DNA of 64,000 nucleotides from Saccharofermentans sp. (GCA_016292135.1 JAEFAZ010000001.1:1-64000); one strand, 5' to 3'. Positions 24,618 through 32,892 are shown, numbered from the stretch's first letter. Notes: generated from the letters alone by a model not told the origin. Numbers and translations: made by a program.

Positions 24618-25437
24618 GATCAGAGAACTTTCTTTTGCATACAAAAAAGGGAAAAAGATAATCGATAATCTTGATCTTTGTGTAGAAAACGGGGATATAG
24701 TTGCCATTATTGGTGAGAACGGCAGTGGTAAAACAACACTTCTAAAACTGATAGGTGGTCTTTTGGAACAGGATTCCGGAGAGATAATAATCGGATTCGA
24801 TAACTCCAAACAAAAACCTAATTATTCCGGAATCATTGAAAATCCGCATTTTTGGAATGATCTGTCCGGAAGAGAAAATTTATTATATTTTCTGGCCGAC
24901 TATTATGATAACAAGAAAGTTGATCTGGCTTTTGATAAATGGAAACTCAAGGAAGCAGCAGACAAGGCAGTGAGGACCTATTCCCTTGGTATGAGGCAGA
25001 AATTGGCGCTTATGATGGCTTTCCTGTCTGAATCGGAGATCCTTTTGCTTGATGAACCTACTGTTGCGCTTGATGCGGAGAGTATCAAGATTTTTTACGA
25101 GTGTGTAAGAGAAGCTTCTCAAAACAATCGGATTATTATTCTTGCAACGCACATAATGTATAACCTGGAGGAGAATTGCAACATGATATACTCCTTAAAA
25201 GACGGAAAGCTCGATACCGAGAAAGATGTTAATTCAAGGGTAAATTATTATGTAATTTCTTTTAAAACTGCAGATGCAGCGACCTTGGCATCGACAAATC
25301 TTCACAAAGATGAGGTTTGCTCTTTGAATGGTATGGACCTGGTCGTTGCAGATTCGGTTGACTCTATTTCGGATATTATCAGGAGGATTGATGAGTTTGA
25401 TATTATATCCGTAAGGAAAAAGGGGATAAACGAATGA
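24607..25437 (+). CDS. ABC transporter ATP-binding protein
   Basis: 276 residues. Walker A GENGSGKTTL (about 38-47), signature YSLGMRQKLAL, Walker B ILLLDEPTVALD and the H-loop ATHIM are intact; the signature Ser-Gly-Gly is replaced by SLGM, common in BcrA/CcmA-type exporters of antibiotics and peptides. The ATG at 24607 is chosen because GGAG lies 6 bases upstream. It overlaps paralog 2 by 11 bases and the permease by 4 (ATGA). The pair probably exports a peptide or confers self-protection; the substrate is unknown. Confidence 0.9.
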   Translation: MKIEIRELSFAYKKGKKIIDNLDLCVENGDIVAIIGENGSGKTTLLKLIGGLLEQDSGEIIIGFDNSKQKPNYSGIIENPHFWNDLSGRENLLYFLADYYDNKKVDLAFDKWKLKEAADKAVRTYSLGMRQKLALMMAFLSESEILLLDEPTVALDAESIKIFYECVREASQNNRIIILATHIMYNLEENCNMIYSLKDGKLDTEKDVNSRVNYYVISFKTADAATLASTNLHKDEVCSLNGMDLVVADSVDSISDIIRRIDEFDIISVRKKGINE

Positions 25438-26390
25438 AATATATTGTTTTCAGACTCTCAAGACAGTGGATGGTTTGGGTTGCAGTTATCTTAAGCATAA
25501 TTTTTGTGCTGATCTATTCTTATAGATATACTCAGGAATCCTATGGAGACAGGTTTCAATGGTCTTATGATATTAAGCCATATAAATCAGCAGAAGATAT
25601 TGATGCTCAGATAAAGGAACTACAAGACACTGAATCAGAATTAGGTGATTATGAATATGAGCTGGAAACTAAAAAAATTATAAAAGAAACCATAGCTATA
25701 CTGGAATATCTTAAAGCAAATAATTTTTCTTATTCTGATGTCAGCGAGTGCGTCTGCAGTGAGTATTCGATGGACAGATTGAGTTATGTAGGTTGTACAT
25801 TAAATACCTGTTTTATCTTTCAAGGATTGGCAGCGATCCTGCTGATAGGGCAAATCGTAAATGCGGGATTAACTACCGGAGCATCTGTAAGCGATTATCT
25901 TGTGCATGGACGAAAAAAAGTTTTCAAACACGAAACTTATACAGCCGGATTGGTCTTGTTTTCTTTCTGTTTGTTTCAGATCCTTTTGACAATCGTTTTT
26001 TCTCTGTTTCTTCCTGAAAACACTCCTTATATGTTGGCATACACCAACGACGGTATAAGGGTGATGACAAGATGGACGGCTATACTTTTGGAATCTCTTG
26101 GTCTGCCTGTTCAGATGCTGGTTGTGTGGGCGGGATTATATCTGATATCCAGGCTCGCAGACAATATTTTAGCTTTTTCGATTTTTGGCGGTGTTTATTT
26201 TGCCGGGATATACTTTTTCCCATCGGTCAATTACGAAATTAATGAGATGTTGTTCTGTGCTCCGTCAAATGCATCAGTTAAGTTGTTTCTTGAAGGTTTT
26301 GCTCTAAAACTATTATTCTCGGTAATTATGTTGCAGATTTCCTATGTTTACACGATGCGCAGGAGAAAAATCGGATTAAACTTAGCTTGA
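25434..26390 (+). CDS. ABC-2-type transporter permease
   Basis: 318 residues with about six transmembrane segments (about 12-28, 120-142, 165-190, 212-235, 243-262, 288-308). A long charged and probably helical extracellular loop lies between TM1 and TM2 (about 35-115). This layout is typical of ABC-2 permeases of the lantibiotic-immunity/bacitracin type that pair with a separate ATPase. It is the last gene of the AT-rich island. A palindrome CTTTTCGAAAAG follows its stop codon but has no T tract. Confidence 0.8.
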   Translation: MKYIVFRLSRQWMVWVAVILSIIFVLIYSYRYTQESYGDRFQWSYDIKPYKSAEDIDAQIKELQDTESELGDYEYELETKKIIKETIAILEYLKANNFSYSDVSECVCSEYSMDRLSYVGCTLNTCFIFQGLAAILLIGQIVNAGLTTGASVSDYLVHGRKKVFKHETYTAGLVLFSFCLFQILLTIVFSLFLPENTPYMLAYTNDGIRVMTRWTAILLESLGLPVQMLVVWAGLYLISRLADNILAFSIFGGVYFAGIYFFPSVNYEINEMLFCAPSNASVKLFLEGFALKLLFSVIMLQISYVYTMRRRKIGLNLA

Positions 26391-26484
26391 CTTTTCGAAA
26401 AGCCAATTCAAACGCCACAGGATAACTTTCTCCGTAAATGCTATAATATGCATCGGAATATACTTCATGTAAGGAGATCTTATT

Positions 26485-27153
26485 ATGGCATTTCAGATAG
26501 CTATAGACGGAACTTCAGGTTCAGGTAAGAGCACACTCGCAAAGGGCGTGGCAAAGGAACTGGGCATCATGTATCTTGATACCGGTGCAATGTACAGGAC
26601 ATGCGGACTTGCCGCTCTCAAGAGAAGGATAAGTCCCAAGGATCCCGCTGAAGTCAAGCGCATGATGGGTGAGATGAAACTCGAAGTAAAGTTCATCGAC
26701 GGCGTTCAGCACATGATCCTTGACGGCGAGGATGTAACCGGCCAGATCAGGACTCCCGAAGTATCCGTTGCAGCTTCCGATATAAGCGCTCTTCCCGTAG
26801 TAAGGACAGCTATGGTCGATATGCAGAGAGACATTGCACGTCACCAGAGCTTTGTTCTCGACGGACGTGATATCGCATCCAATGTTCTTCCCGATGCAAA
26901 ATACAAGTTCTATGTTACTGCCAAGGCTTCAACAAGAGCCGAGAGGAGACTTGCGGAACTCCAGGAGAAAGGTGATTTCTCCCAGTCTTACGAAGAGGTC
27001 TTAAGAGATATCGAATACAGGGACGAACAGGATTCCAACAGAGAGTTTTCTCCCTTGATCCAGGTTCCTGAAGCGATCGTTATCGATACCGACCTTTATA
27101 CGATCGAAGGGACGAAGGAATTCCTCCTGTCTCACATCAAAGAGGAAGCCTGA
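26485..27153 (+). CDS. cmk: Cytidylate kinase
   Basis: 222 residues; phosphorylates CMP and dCMP in pyrimidine nucleotide recycling. The P-loop is AIDGTSGSGKSTLAKG (about 6-21), with LDTGAMYR at the CMP site and LDGRDIASNVLPDA downstream, all as in Cmk. AAGGAG lies before the ATG. A -10-like TATAAT is at 26442-26447 without a clear -35. The stop overlaps the ispH start (TGATG), the conserved cmk-ispH-rpsA arrangement of Clostridia. Confidence 0.96.
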   Translation: MAFQIAIDGTSGSGKSTLAKGVAKELGIMYLDTGAMYRTCGLAALKRRISPKDPAEVKRMMGEMKLEVKFIDGVQHMILDGEDVTGQIRTPEVSVAASDISALPVVRTAMVDMQRDIARHQSFVLDGRDIASNVLPDAKYKFYVTAKASTRAERRLAELQEKGDFSQSYEEVLRDIEYRDEQDSNREFSPLIQVPEAIVIDTDLYTIEGTKEFLLSHIKEEA

Positions 27154-29360
27154 TGCCCGTTATCAAGGCGAAAGATGCCGGTTTTTGTTTCGGCGTAAAG
27201 AATGCAGTTGCCAAAGCCTTCGAGATGGCAGGGTCTAAAACGCCATCGGACAGCCTCGTAATGCTGGGTGAGTTGACCCATAACAGCATAGTGATGGACA
27301 GGCTGAAAAATGAGGGGTTCATAATCGTTGACGATGCTGAGGATGTACCTGAGGGATCCAAGGTCCTGATAAGAGCGCACGGCGTTCCGCCGTCGCAGAT
27401 CGGGATCCTGAAGAGCAAGGGCTGTGATATTACCGACTGCACATGTCCTTTTGTCACGAAGATACATAAGATCGTTTCCGATGCAGCTTCTTCAGGAAAG
27501 AACATCATCGTCTGCGGGACACCCGGACATCCGGAAGTTATCGGGATCTGCGGTGAAGCAGAGGAATATCCGGATGTTAAAGTCGCCGTGATCGCTTCTG
27601 CAGATGAGCTCGAAAGCCTTGATTTTCCTTTGGATTCGGCCGTTTTGGTATCACAGACGACCTTCTCTACGGAAAAGTTTAAAAGAATTTGTGCAACTGT
27701 AGAAAATAAAATTGAAAAAAATCTTGTTTTTGATACAATATGTATTACGACTGAAAATAGGCAAAAAGAAGCAGCCTCGATTTCAGAACGCGCAGATGTG
27801 ATGTTAGTCATCGGATCGGCACACAGTTCTAACACGAAGAAGCTTATGGATGTCTGTTCAGGTCGTTGTGCGGGGACGTATCTCATAAGTGACGCCAAAG
27901 AGCTTGAAGGACTCCTGTCACAAGGGCTCATCAAACCGTCTGATACGGTGGGTATCACTGCGGGTGCTTCTACGCCGGAAGATATCATTTTGGAGGTTGT
28001 TCAAACAATGAACGAAGAAGACGTAAAGAACATCGAGGGACAGCAGATCCCAGAAGAGAACTCCGGTAATGAGTTCACAGACTATGTTAACAGCATTTCT
28101 CAGATCAGAAGGGGCGCTGTCGTGGAAGGAGAAATAACTTCGGCAGACGCTGATTACGTTTACGTTGACGTTCATGACAAATCCGAAGGTAAGATTCCGA
28201 TCGAAGAGTTCCAGGGCGAAAATGAGATCGATCTGGATGCTGCTATCGCTGAGCACAAGACAGTCAAGGTAGTAGTCAAGAAAGTCCGCAACACAGATCA
28301 GGGCAAGGACATCGATCTTTCCATGACCGCTGTTGACTATGAGAAGTACAAGGGCGAAGTCAAGGAAGCATTTGACAGCAAGACTCCCATCACACTGAAG
28401 CTCATCCGCACCGTTAAGGACGGTCTTATCGGTTCCTATCACGGTGTAGAGGTTTATATCCATAAGTCTCAGATCAAGTTTGGCGAAGTTAAGGATCTTG
28501 ATTCCTACATCGGCAAGGAGCTTGAAGTAGTTATCACAAAGTTCGAGACAGAGAAGAACCGCCTGAGGATCTCCGGATCCCACAGACAGCTCGCTGCCCG
28601 CGAGAAGGCTGCTAAGGCTGCTAACATCTGGGACAACATCGAAGTCGGCAAGAGATATACAGGTGTCGTAAGAAGCCTTCCCGAGTTTGGTGCTTTCGTT
28701 GATATCGGAGGTGTTGACGGACTCGTTCACGTTTCCGAGATCACATGGGTACGCAACCAGAAGCCTTCTGACGTTCTCAAGGTCAATGACGAGATCGAAG
28801 TTTATGTAAAGAGCTTTGATAAGGAGTCCAAGAAGATCTCCCTCGGTTACAAGAAGGAAGAGGACGATCCTTATTACAACATCACAGAGAGGATCCCTGA
28901 GGGTTCCGTAGTCGAAGGTAAGGTCGTAAGGATCTGTGACTTCGGTGCATTCATCGAGCTCGAGCCCGGTATCGATGCACTCTGCCACATCTCCCAGATC
29001 TCCGACAAGAGACTCGACAATCCTGCAGAAGTCCTTTCCAAGGGTGATGTTGTCCAGGCAAGAGTCGTTAAGGTCGATCCTGAGGGCAGAAGGATCTCTG
29101 TTTCCATCAAGGACATCGCTCCCATCAATCCTCCGGAGGCTGAAGAAGCAGAGGAAGAAGAGGCTGTAGAGGCTGAAGCTCCCGTTGAGGCTCCTGTAGA
29201 AGAAGCAGTTGAGGCTGCAGTTGAAACTCCCGTAGAGGAAGTTGCAGAAGCTGTTGCTGAAGAAGCTGCTCCCGTAGAGGAAGCTGCAGAGGCTGTTGCA
29301 GAGGAAGCTGCTCCCGCAGAGGAAGCTGCAGAAGCTCCCGCTGAAGATCCTGCAGAGTAA
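27153..29360 (+). CDS. ispH: IspH (HMBPP reductase) fused to ribosomal protein S1
   Basis: 735 residues. Residues 1-285 are LytB/IspH, the [4Fe-4S] enzyme making IPP and DMAPP from HMBPP, the last MEP step; the three cluster cysteines are in GFCFGV, CTCPFV and DTICITTENRQ. Residues about 320-650 carry four S1 RNA-binding domains, the last two canonical (EFGAFVDIGGVDGLVHVSEI and DFGAFIELEPGIDALCHISQI). A low-complexity Glu/Ala/Val tail of about 75 residues follows. Such fusions are known in Clostridia and may give an IspH plus a mRNA-binding S1-like protein. Dxr and IspG of the same pathway are at 49343 and 51866. Confidence 0.95.
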   Translation: MPVIKAKDAGFCFGVKNAVAKAFEMAGSKTPSDSLVMLGELTHNSIVMDRLKNEGFIIVDDAEDVPEGSKVLIRAHGVPPSQIGILKSKGCDITDCTCPFVTKIHKIVSDAASSGKNIIVCGTPGHPEVIGICGEAEEYPDVKVAVIASADELESLDFPLDSAVLVSQTTFSTEKFKRICATVENKIEKNLVFDTICITTENRQKEAASISERADVMLVIGSAHSSNTKKLMDVCSGRCAGTYLISDAKELEGLLSQGLIKPSDTVGITAGASTPEDIILEVVQTMNEEDVKNIEGQQIPEENSGNEFTDYVNSISQIRRGAVVEGEITSADADYVYVDVHDKSEGKIPIEEFQGENEIDLDAAIAEHKTVKVVVKKVRNTDQGKDIDLSMTAVDYEKYKGEVKEAFDSKTPITLKLIRTVKDGLIGSYHGVEVYIHKSQIKFGEVKDLDSYIGKELEVVITKFETEKNRLRISGSHRQLAAREKAAKAANIWDNIEVGKRYTGVVRSLPEFGAFVDIGGVDGLVHVSEITWVRNQKPSDVLKVNDEIEVYVKSFDKESKKISLGYKKEEDDPYYNITERIPEGSVVEGKVVRICDFGAFIELEPGIDALCHISQISDKRLDNPAEVLSKGDVVQARVVKVDPEGRRISVSIKDIAPINPPEAEEAEEEEAVEAEAPVEAPVEEAVEAAVETPVEEVAEAVAEEAAPVEEAAEAVAEEAAPAEEAAEAPAEDPAE
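29262..29345 (+). repeat. Two imperfect 42-bp repeats in the S1 acidic tail
   Basis: 29262-29303 and 29304-29345 are imperfect tandem copies encoding EAAPVEEAAEAVAE and EAAPAEEAAEAPAE. Shorter related units precede them from about 29160. They form the acidic, Ala-rich C-terminal tail of the IspH-S1 protein and are prone to length changes. Confidence 0.75.
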
Positions 29361-29388
29361 TATCTGAATCTATAACATAAATATTCCA

Positions 29389-29424
29389 AAGGCTGTCTCT
29401 TTGATGAGACAGCCTTAATTTTTT
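29389..29424 (+). terminator. Intrinsic terminator after ispH-rpsA
   Basis: A perfect stem (29389-29399 with 29406-29416, AAGGCTGTCTC/GAGACAGCCTT) with a 6-base loop is followed by AATTTTTT. It ends the cmk-ispH transcript. Confidence 0.9.
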
Positions 29425-29447
29425 ATATTTTTTTGAACCATTTTATT

Positions 29448-29476
29448 TTGCCTGTTTATCTTTTCATTTTTATAGT
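29448..29476 (+). promoter_or_regulatory. Promoter for the SLH-anchored binding protein
   Basis: TTGCCT (29448-29453), a 17-base spacer and TATAGT (29471-29476) precede a leader of about 45 bases and the ribosome site GGGGAGG upstream of the ATG at 29531. Confidence 0.6.
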
Positions 29477-29530
29477 ACACTTCGGGTATCAAGACGATTG
29501 TCTTAAAAAACTCTGAGGGGAGGAATTCAT

Positions 29531-32056
29531 ATGAAGGTGAGGAAGAAAGTATTATCTTTATTGTTGGCTGTTTTCATGATGTTTACCTTGATGCCGTTAA
29601 CAGTAAATGCAGACGGCGTTGTGTCGCCCACCAAAGGACAGACATATCTGCCCGGGAAAAATATTGACATAAAGATCCAAACAGAAGTTTTTCAAGAATG
29701 TGATGATGGAAAAAATTATGTTGAAATCGATGTGTTTGCAGTTACCCCGGGGCTTAATGGCTGGGTGATGTTCGAAGAACAGATCCCTTACACTGCTAAA
29801 GGCCAGACAATAACAAAGACCTTTACGAGCCAGTTAGAAGGCGAATATTATGTGTATTATTCGTATATGTATGTTAAAAACAATACAAAGAAATACATAA
29901 ATGACGGAGACAGACATACGTATTTGCTTCCCGTTAATTGGAATCCGCAAGTACATTTTGCAGCGGGTTCTACAAACTTTAAGATCTCCAAGAGCGTTCT
30001 TAAACTGGATAAGAGCAGCCTTAATATCGTGTGCGGACAGACTGCTTCCCTGAAAGCTACGCTGCAAAACTCCAGTTCCCAGATTACATGGAAATCGGCC
30101 GACAAAAAAGTCGCGACTGTTGACTCTTCCGGTAAGATAACGGCAAAGCAGGCCGGTGCAACTGTAATATCAGCTTCTGCAGACGGGCTGATTGCTGAAT
30201 GCAAGGTGCAGGTGCTTTATAAGGACGTTACCAACAGCAGTGACTTCTGGTACACACCTACCAATTATCTTACTGCCAAGGGCGTTGTTAAGGGTTATGC
30301 GAACCAGACCGAATTCCGTCCCGCTAACGAATGTACGAGAGCCCAGATGGTAACCTTCCTCTACAGGCTTCAGGGTGAACCCAAGACTAAGTCGACTACT
30401 TGCAAGTTTGACGATGTCAAGAGCGGAGACTATTTCTACAAGCCGGTTATCTGGGCTGTCGAGCAAGGCATCACGACAGGTGTGTCTGATAAATCGTTCG
30501 CTCCCCAGAAAGTATGCACAAGAGCTCAGACAGTTACATTCCTTTGGAGGATGGCAGGCAAGCCGGAGCCCGCTAAGAATGCGAAGAAATTCTCTGACGT
30601 AAAATCTACGGATTACTTCTACAAGGCGACCCTCTGGGCATCCGGAATGAAGATCCTTGCAGGCTATGAAGATGGCACATTCAAACCGCAGGGCAAGTGC
30701 CTGAGGCGCCAGATGGTAACCTTCCTCTATAAGTACGATAAGTATGTCGGAAAGACTATGGAAGACGGGAAAAAAGTTCTGAATATTTATTCCTTCAATG
30801 ATGAGATGCCTTTGATGGTTGAAAACTATATGAAGGCTCATCCTGATGTAGCTAAGCAATATGAGGTCAAGAACAAGATCATTTCCAATGATAACGGCAA
30901 ATATATCGATACTCTTGACAAAGCTCTTTCTAAAGGAGGAACCGGTGCTCCTGATATCTATGCCGCTGAAGAGGCATTTGTCCTCAAGTATACCCAGGGT
31001 TCTTCATCTAAGTATGCTGCTGCGTATAAAGATCTCGGTATCGATGTCAAGACCGGAATATCGAAAGCTAAGATCGCACAATATACAGTTGATATCGGAA
31101 CAAGACCTTCAGACAGTAATGTTGTAGGCTTGGGCTTCCAGTCAACGGGAGGAGCATTTATCTACAGAAGATCGATAGCAAAGAAGGTTTTCGGTACGGA
31201 CGATCCTGATGAGATCGCAAAGCAGGTCGGCCCCGGATGGGACAAGTTCCTGACTGCTGCTGAGAAACTCAAGAATAAGGGCTATGTTATCTGTTCCGGT
31301 TTGAGTGATGTTTGGCACGCTATAGCAGGCGGTTCATCTAAGGGTTGGGTCAACAAGAACGGCAAGCTCGTTATCGATCCTGACCGTGAGAAATTCCTTG
31401 ATATAGCAAAAGAGCTTATAGATAACGGATACACCAATGATACACAGCAATGGACAGATGAGTGGAATCTGGATATGGCTGGCCAAGGCGAAAAGGAGTG
31501 CTTCGGCTTCCTGGGACCAGCATGGCTGATCAATTACACTATGGGTGATAACTGCGGATCCTGGGTTGGAGAAGGTAATTCGAGAAAACTTGATACCTCA
31601 AAGGGAACATACGGTGATTGGGCAGTATGTACGCCTCCGGTAGGCTTCTTCTGGGGAGGTACATGGGTAATGGCAAACAAGAATACCACCAACAAAGACG
31701 TAGTAGCCGATATAATCAAATATATTACACTCGATACTTCCAAGACCGGTGTGCAGTATGCTTGGGCGAACGGCCTTATGAACGATAACGGTACGAAGGA
31801 TGCAGTTGCATCATCGGTCGTAATGGCTAAATCAGACGGCAAGTGTGATTTCCTTGGCGGTCAGAACATGTTCGATGTTTTCATACCTGCCAGTGACTAT
31901 GCGACAGGAAAGAACAAGACCGAGTATGATGATACTATAGGTTCTTACTGGTGTGAGCAGGTATGGATGTATGCTCATGGTGAGAAATCGAGGAAAACAG
32001 CATTATCAGATTTTAAGTCAAATATTGAGGATAATCTCGGGTTTGAGCCCGCATAA
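29531..32056 (+). CDS. Surface protein: Big2, three SLH-like repeats and a sugar-binding (SBP) domain
   Basis: 841 residues. A signal peptide (about 1-26, MPLTVNA before DG) has no lipobox Cys. Residues about 27-150 are an unrecognised beta-rich domain, 155-228 a Big2 Ig-like domain, 229-406 three SLH-like repeats with TRAQ motifs, and 414-841 an extracellular solute-binding domain of the carbohydrate family 1 type (starting KVLNIYSFNDEMPL; later GWDKFLTAAEKLKNKGY, GPAWLINYTMGDNCG and FFWGGTWVMANKNT). The binding protein of an ABC sugar importer is thus held by wall-binding repeats instead of a lipid. No permease or ATPase gene is adjacent. The SLH part matches the proteins at 221, 43267 and 44920. 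Confidence 0.85.
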   Translation: MKVRKKVLSLLLAVFMMFTLMPLTVNADGVVSPTKGQTYLPGKNIDIKIQTEVFQECDDGKNYVEIDVFAVTPGLNGWVMFEEQIPYTAKGQTITKTFTSQLEGEYYVYYSYMYVKNNTKKYINDGDRHTYLLPVNWNPQVHFAAGSTNFKISKSVLKLDKSSLNIVCGQTASLKATLQNSSSQITWKSADKKVATVDSSGKITAKQAGATVISASADGLIAECKVQVLYKDVTNSSDFWYTPTNYLTAKGVVKGYANQTEFRPANECTRAQMVTFLYRLQGEPKTKSTTCKFDDVKSGDYFYKPVIWAVEQGITTGVSDKSFAPQKVCTRAQTVTFLWRMAGKPEPAKNAKKFSDVKSTDYFYKATLWASGMKILAGYEDGTFKPQGKCLRRQMVTFLYKYDKYVGKTMEDGKKVLNIYSFNDEMPLMVENYMKAHPDVAKQYEVKNKIISNDNGKYIDTLDKALSKGGTGAPDIYAAEEAFVLKYTQGSSSKYAAAYKDLGIDVKTGISKAKIAQYTVDIGTRPSDSNVVGLGFQSTGGAFIYRRSIAKKVFGTDDPDEIAKQVGPGWDKFLTAAEKLKNKGYVICSGLSDVWHAIAGGSSKGWVNKNGKLVIDPDREKFLDIAKELIDNGYTNDTQQWTDEWNLDMAGQGEKECFGFLGPAWLINYTMGDNCGSWVGEGNSRKLDTSKGTYGDWAVCTPPVGFFWGGTWVMANKNTTNKDVVADIIKYITLDTSKTGVQYAWANGLMNDNGTKDAVASSVVMAKSDGKCDFLGGQNMFDVFIPASDYATGKNKTEYDDTIGSYWCEQVWMYAHGEKSRKTALSDFKSNIEDNLGFEPA

Positions 32057-32078
32057 GCGAAAAAGTCCGGTTTACAGG

Positions 32079-32103
32079 AACGGGTCCTTCGGGACCCGTT
32101 TTT
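32079..32103 (+). terminator. Intrinsic terminator after the SLH-SBP gene
   Basis: A 9-bp stem (32079-32087 with 32092-32100, AACGGGTCC/GGACCCGTT) closed by a stable TTCG loop, then TTT. Confidence 0.85.
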
Positions 32104-32114
32104 ATAGATAACAC

Positions 32115-32143
32115 TTGCATTATTCTTTATCTTGTACTATTAT
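32115..32143 (+). promoter_or_regulatory. Promoter of the tRNA-Pro pair
   Basis: TTGCAT (32115-32120), a 17-base spacer and TATTAT (32138-32143) lie 28 bases before the first tRNA. Confidence 0.55.
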
Positions 32144-32170
32144 TATTTAGCCTGTGATTTGGAAAGACTC

Positions 32171-32246
32171 CGGGGTGTGGCTCAGGTGGTAGAGTGCTTG
32201 CTTCGGGAGCAAGAGGCCGCGAGTTCGAGTCTCGCCACTCCGACCA
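32171..32246 (+). tRNA. tRNA-Pro (CGG)
   Basis: A full 76-base cloverleaf with encoded CCA. The acceptor CGGGGTG pairs with CACTCCG with one G-T pair, with discriminator A and the C1-G72 pair typical of bacterial tRNA-Pro. The anticodon stem CTTGC/GCAAG holds the loop TTCGGGA, giving anticodon CGG, which reads CCG. The T stem GCGAG/CTCGC is perfect. Confidence 0.95.
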
Positions 32247-32275
32247 TTTTTCAAATCTCATGCAAACGACATAAC

Positions 32276-32352
32276 CGGGGTGTAGCTCAGGTGGCTAGAG
32301 TGCTTGCTTAGGGAGCAAGAGGTCGTGGGTTCGAGTCCCGTCACTCCGACCA
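32276..32352 (+). tRNA. tRNA-Pro (AGG)
   Basis: 77 bases with encoded CCA, very similar to the preceding gene and 29 bases downstream. The anticodon loop TTAGGGA gives AGG, which is rare in bacteria because A34 is normally limited to tRNA-Arg(ACG). The T stem GTGGG/CCCGT has two wobble pairs, so it is weaker than in the first copy. It could read CCU (and CCC/CCA if A34 becomes inosine), or be a drifting duplicate. Confidence 0.88.
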
Positions 32353-32387
32353 AACCGTAAGATCTTACAGATCTTGCGGTTTTTTTA
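32353..32387 (+). terminator. Intrinsic terminator after the tRNA pair
   Basis: A 12-bp stem (32353-32364 with 32370-32381, one G-T pair), a 5-base loop and a T7 tract directly follow the CCA end of the second tRNA. Confidence 0.9.
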
Positions 32388-32415
32388 TTTCCCGGAAAGA
32401 TGATCTTCGAAAAAG

Positions 32416-32431
32416 GTAATAACATTATTAC
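32416..32431. promoter_or_regulatory. Putative upstream operator for the BlaI-like repressor
   Basis: GTAATAACATTATTAC has perfect 6-base inverted arms (GTAATA/TATTAC) around a 4-base centre. It lies 9 bases before the -35 of the blaI-like gene. A related site follows the -10. Autoregulation by paired palindromes is known for BlaI/MecI; the assignment here is inference. Confidence 0.5.
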
Positions 32432-32440
32432 TATTATGTA

Positions 32441-32469
32441 TTGACATATCTTTCAGGAAATAATATCAT
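32441..32469 (+). promoter_or_regulatory. Promoter of the BlaI/BlaR-like operon
   Basis: TTGACA (32441-32446), a 17-base spacer and TATCAT (32464-32469). Palindromes at 32416 and 32478 flank it, so repressor binding would block polymerase. Confidence 0.7.
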
Positions 32470-32477
32470 ACGAATAG

Positions 32478-32495
32478 AGTAATAAATTGGTTACT
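32478..32495. promoter_or_regulatory. Putative downstream operator for the BlaI-like repressor
   Basis: AGTAATAAATTGGTTACT is a quasi-palindrome with outer arms AGTAA/TTACT. It lies between the -10 box and the ribosome site AAGGAG (32501-32506) and resembles the upstream site. Confidence 0.45.
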
Positions 32496-32511
32496 AGTTA
32501 AAGGAGTGTAT

Positions 32512-32892
32512 ATGAGCAACGAGATTAATCTTACCGGTAATGAATGGGACATCATGAAGATCATTTGGGCCAAGCAGCCTTGTACTTTGAGACAGATCTG
32601 TGATGAGATCAACAAACAGCATTCCTGGACCCGTCATGCGGTGATCTCCTTCCTTAAGAGGATGGAGATAAAAGGTGCCATTAAAGTTGAAGATTCCAAT
32701 CCTAAGAACTATAGAGCCGCTTTTAAGCAGGATGAGGCTATCAAGGAGGAACTTGATAACACCCTTTCACGCGTTTTCGATGATAATCCTCTGGCAATGG
32801 TATCTTATCTTGCCAAGTCGAATAAGATATCTGATGAAGATATCGAACAGATGATAGCTGTTTTGAAAGGCGGATTATCTGATGACCAGTGA
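32512..32892 (+). CDS. BlaI/MecI/CopY-family repressor
   Basis: 126 residues. The ATG at 32512 follows AAGGAG by 5 bases; a GTG at 32506 is in frame but overlaps that site. The winged helix is the BlaI/MecI type (NLTGNEWDIMKIIWAKQPCT, and SWTRHAVISFLKRMEIKGAI), with a short C-terminal dimerisation part where protease cleavage would occur. In known systems the paired BlaR1 protease inactivates this repressor after sensing beta-lactams. Here it heads a five-gene operon with a BlaR1-like gene overlapping by 11 bases. Confidence 0.92.
   Translation: MSNEINLTGNEWDIMKIIWAKQPCTLRQICDEINKQHSWTRHAVISFLKRMEIKGAIKVEDSNPKNYRAAFKQDEAIKEELDNTLSRVFDDNPLAMVSYLAKSNKISDEDIEQMIAVLKGGLSDDQ

Noticed and set aside
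27137..27988. 283-codon minus-strand frame opposite the IspH domain
   Set aside because: Antisense shadow of IspH; composition is Ser-rich and without a family match.
27918..28988. Long open frame (356 codons) on the minus strand inside the IspH-S1 gene
   Set aside because: It is antisense to well-supported S1 domains, has no ribosome site, and arises from codon bias of the sense strand.
29160..29350. CRISPR or other array in the repetitive stretch
   Set aside because: The repeats are imperfect codon-level repeats within one reading frame, without spacers.
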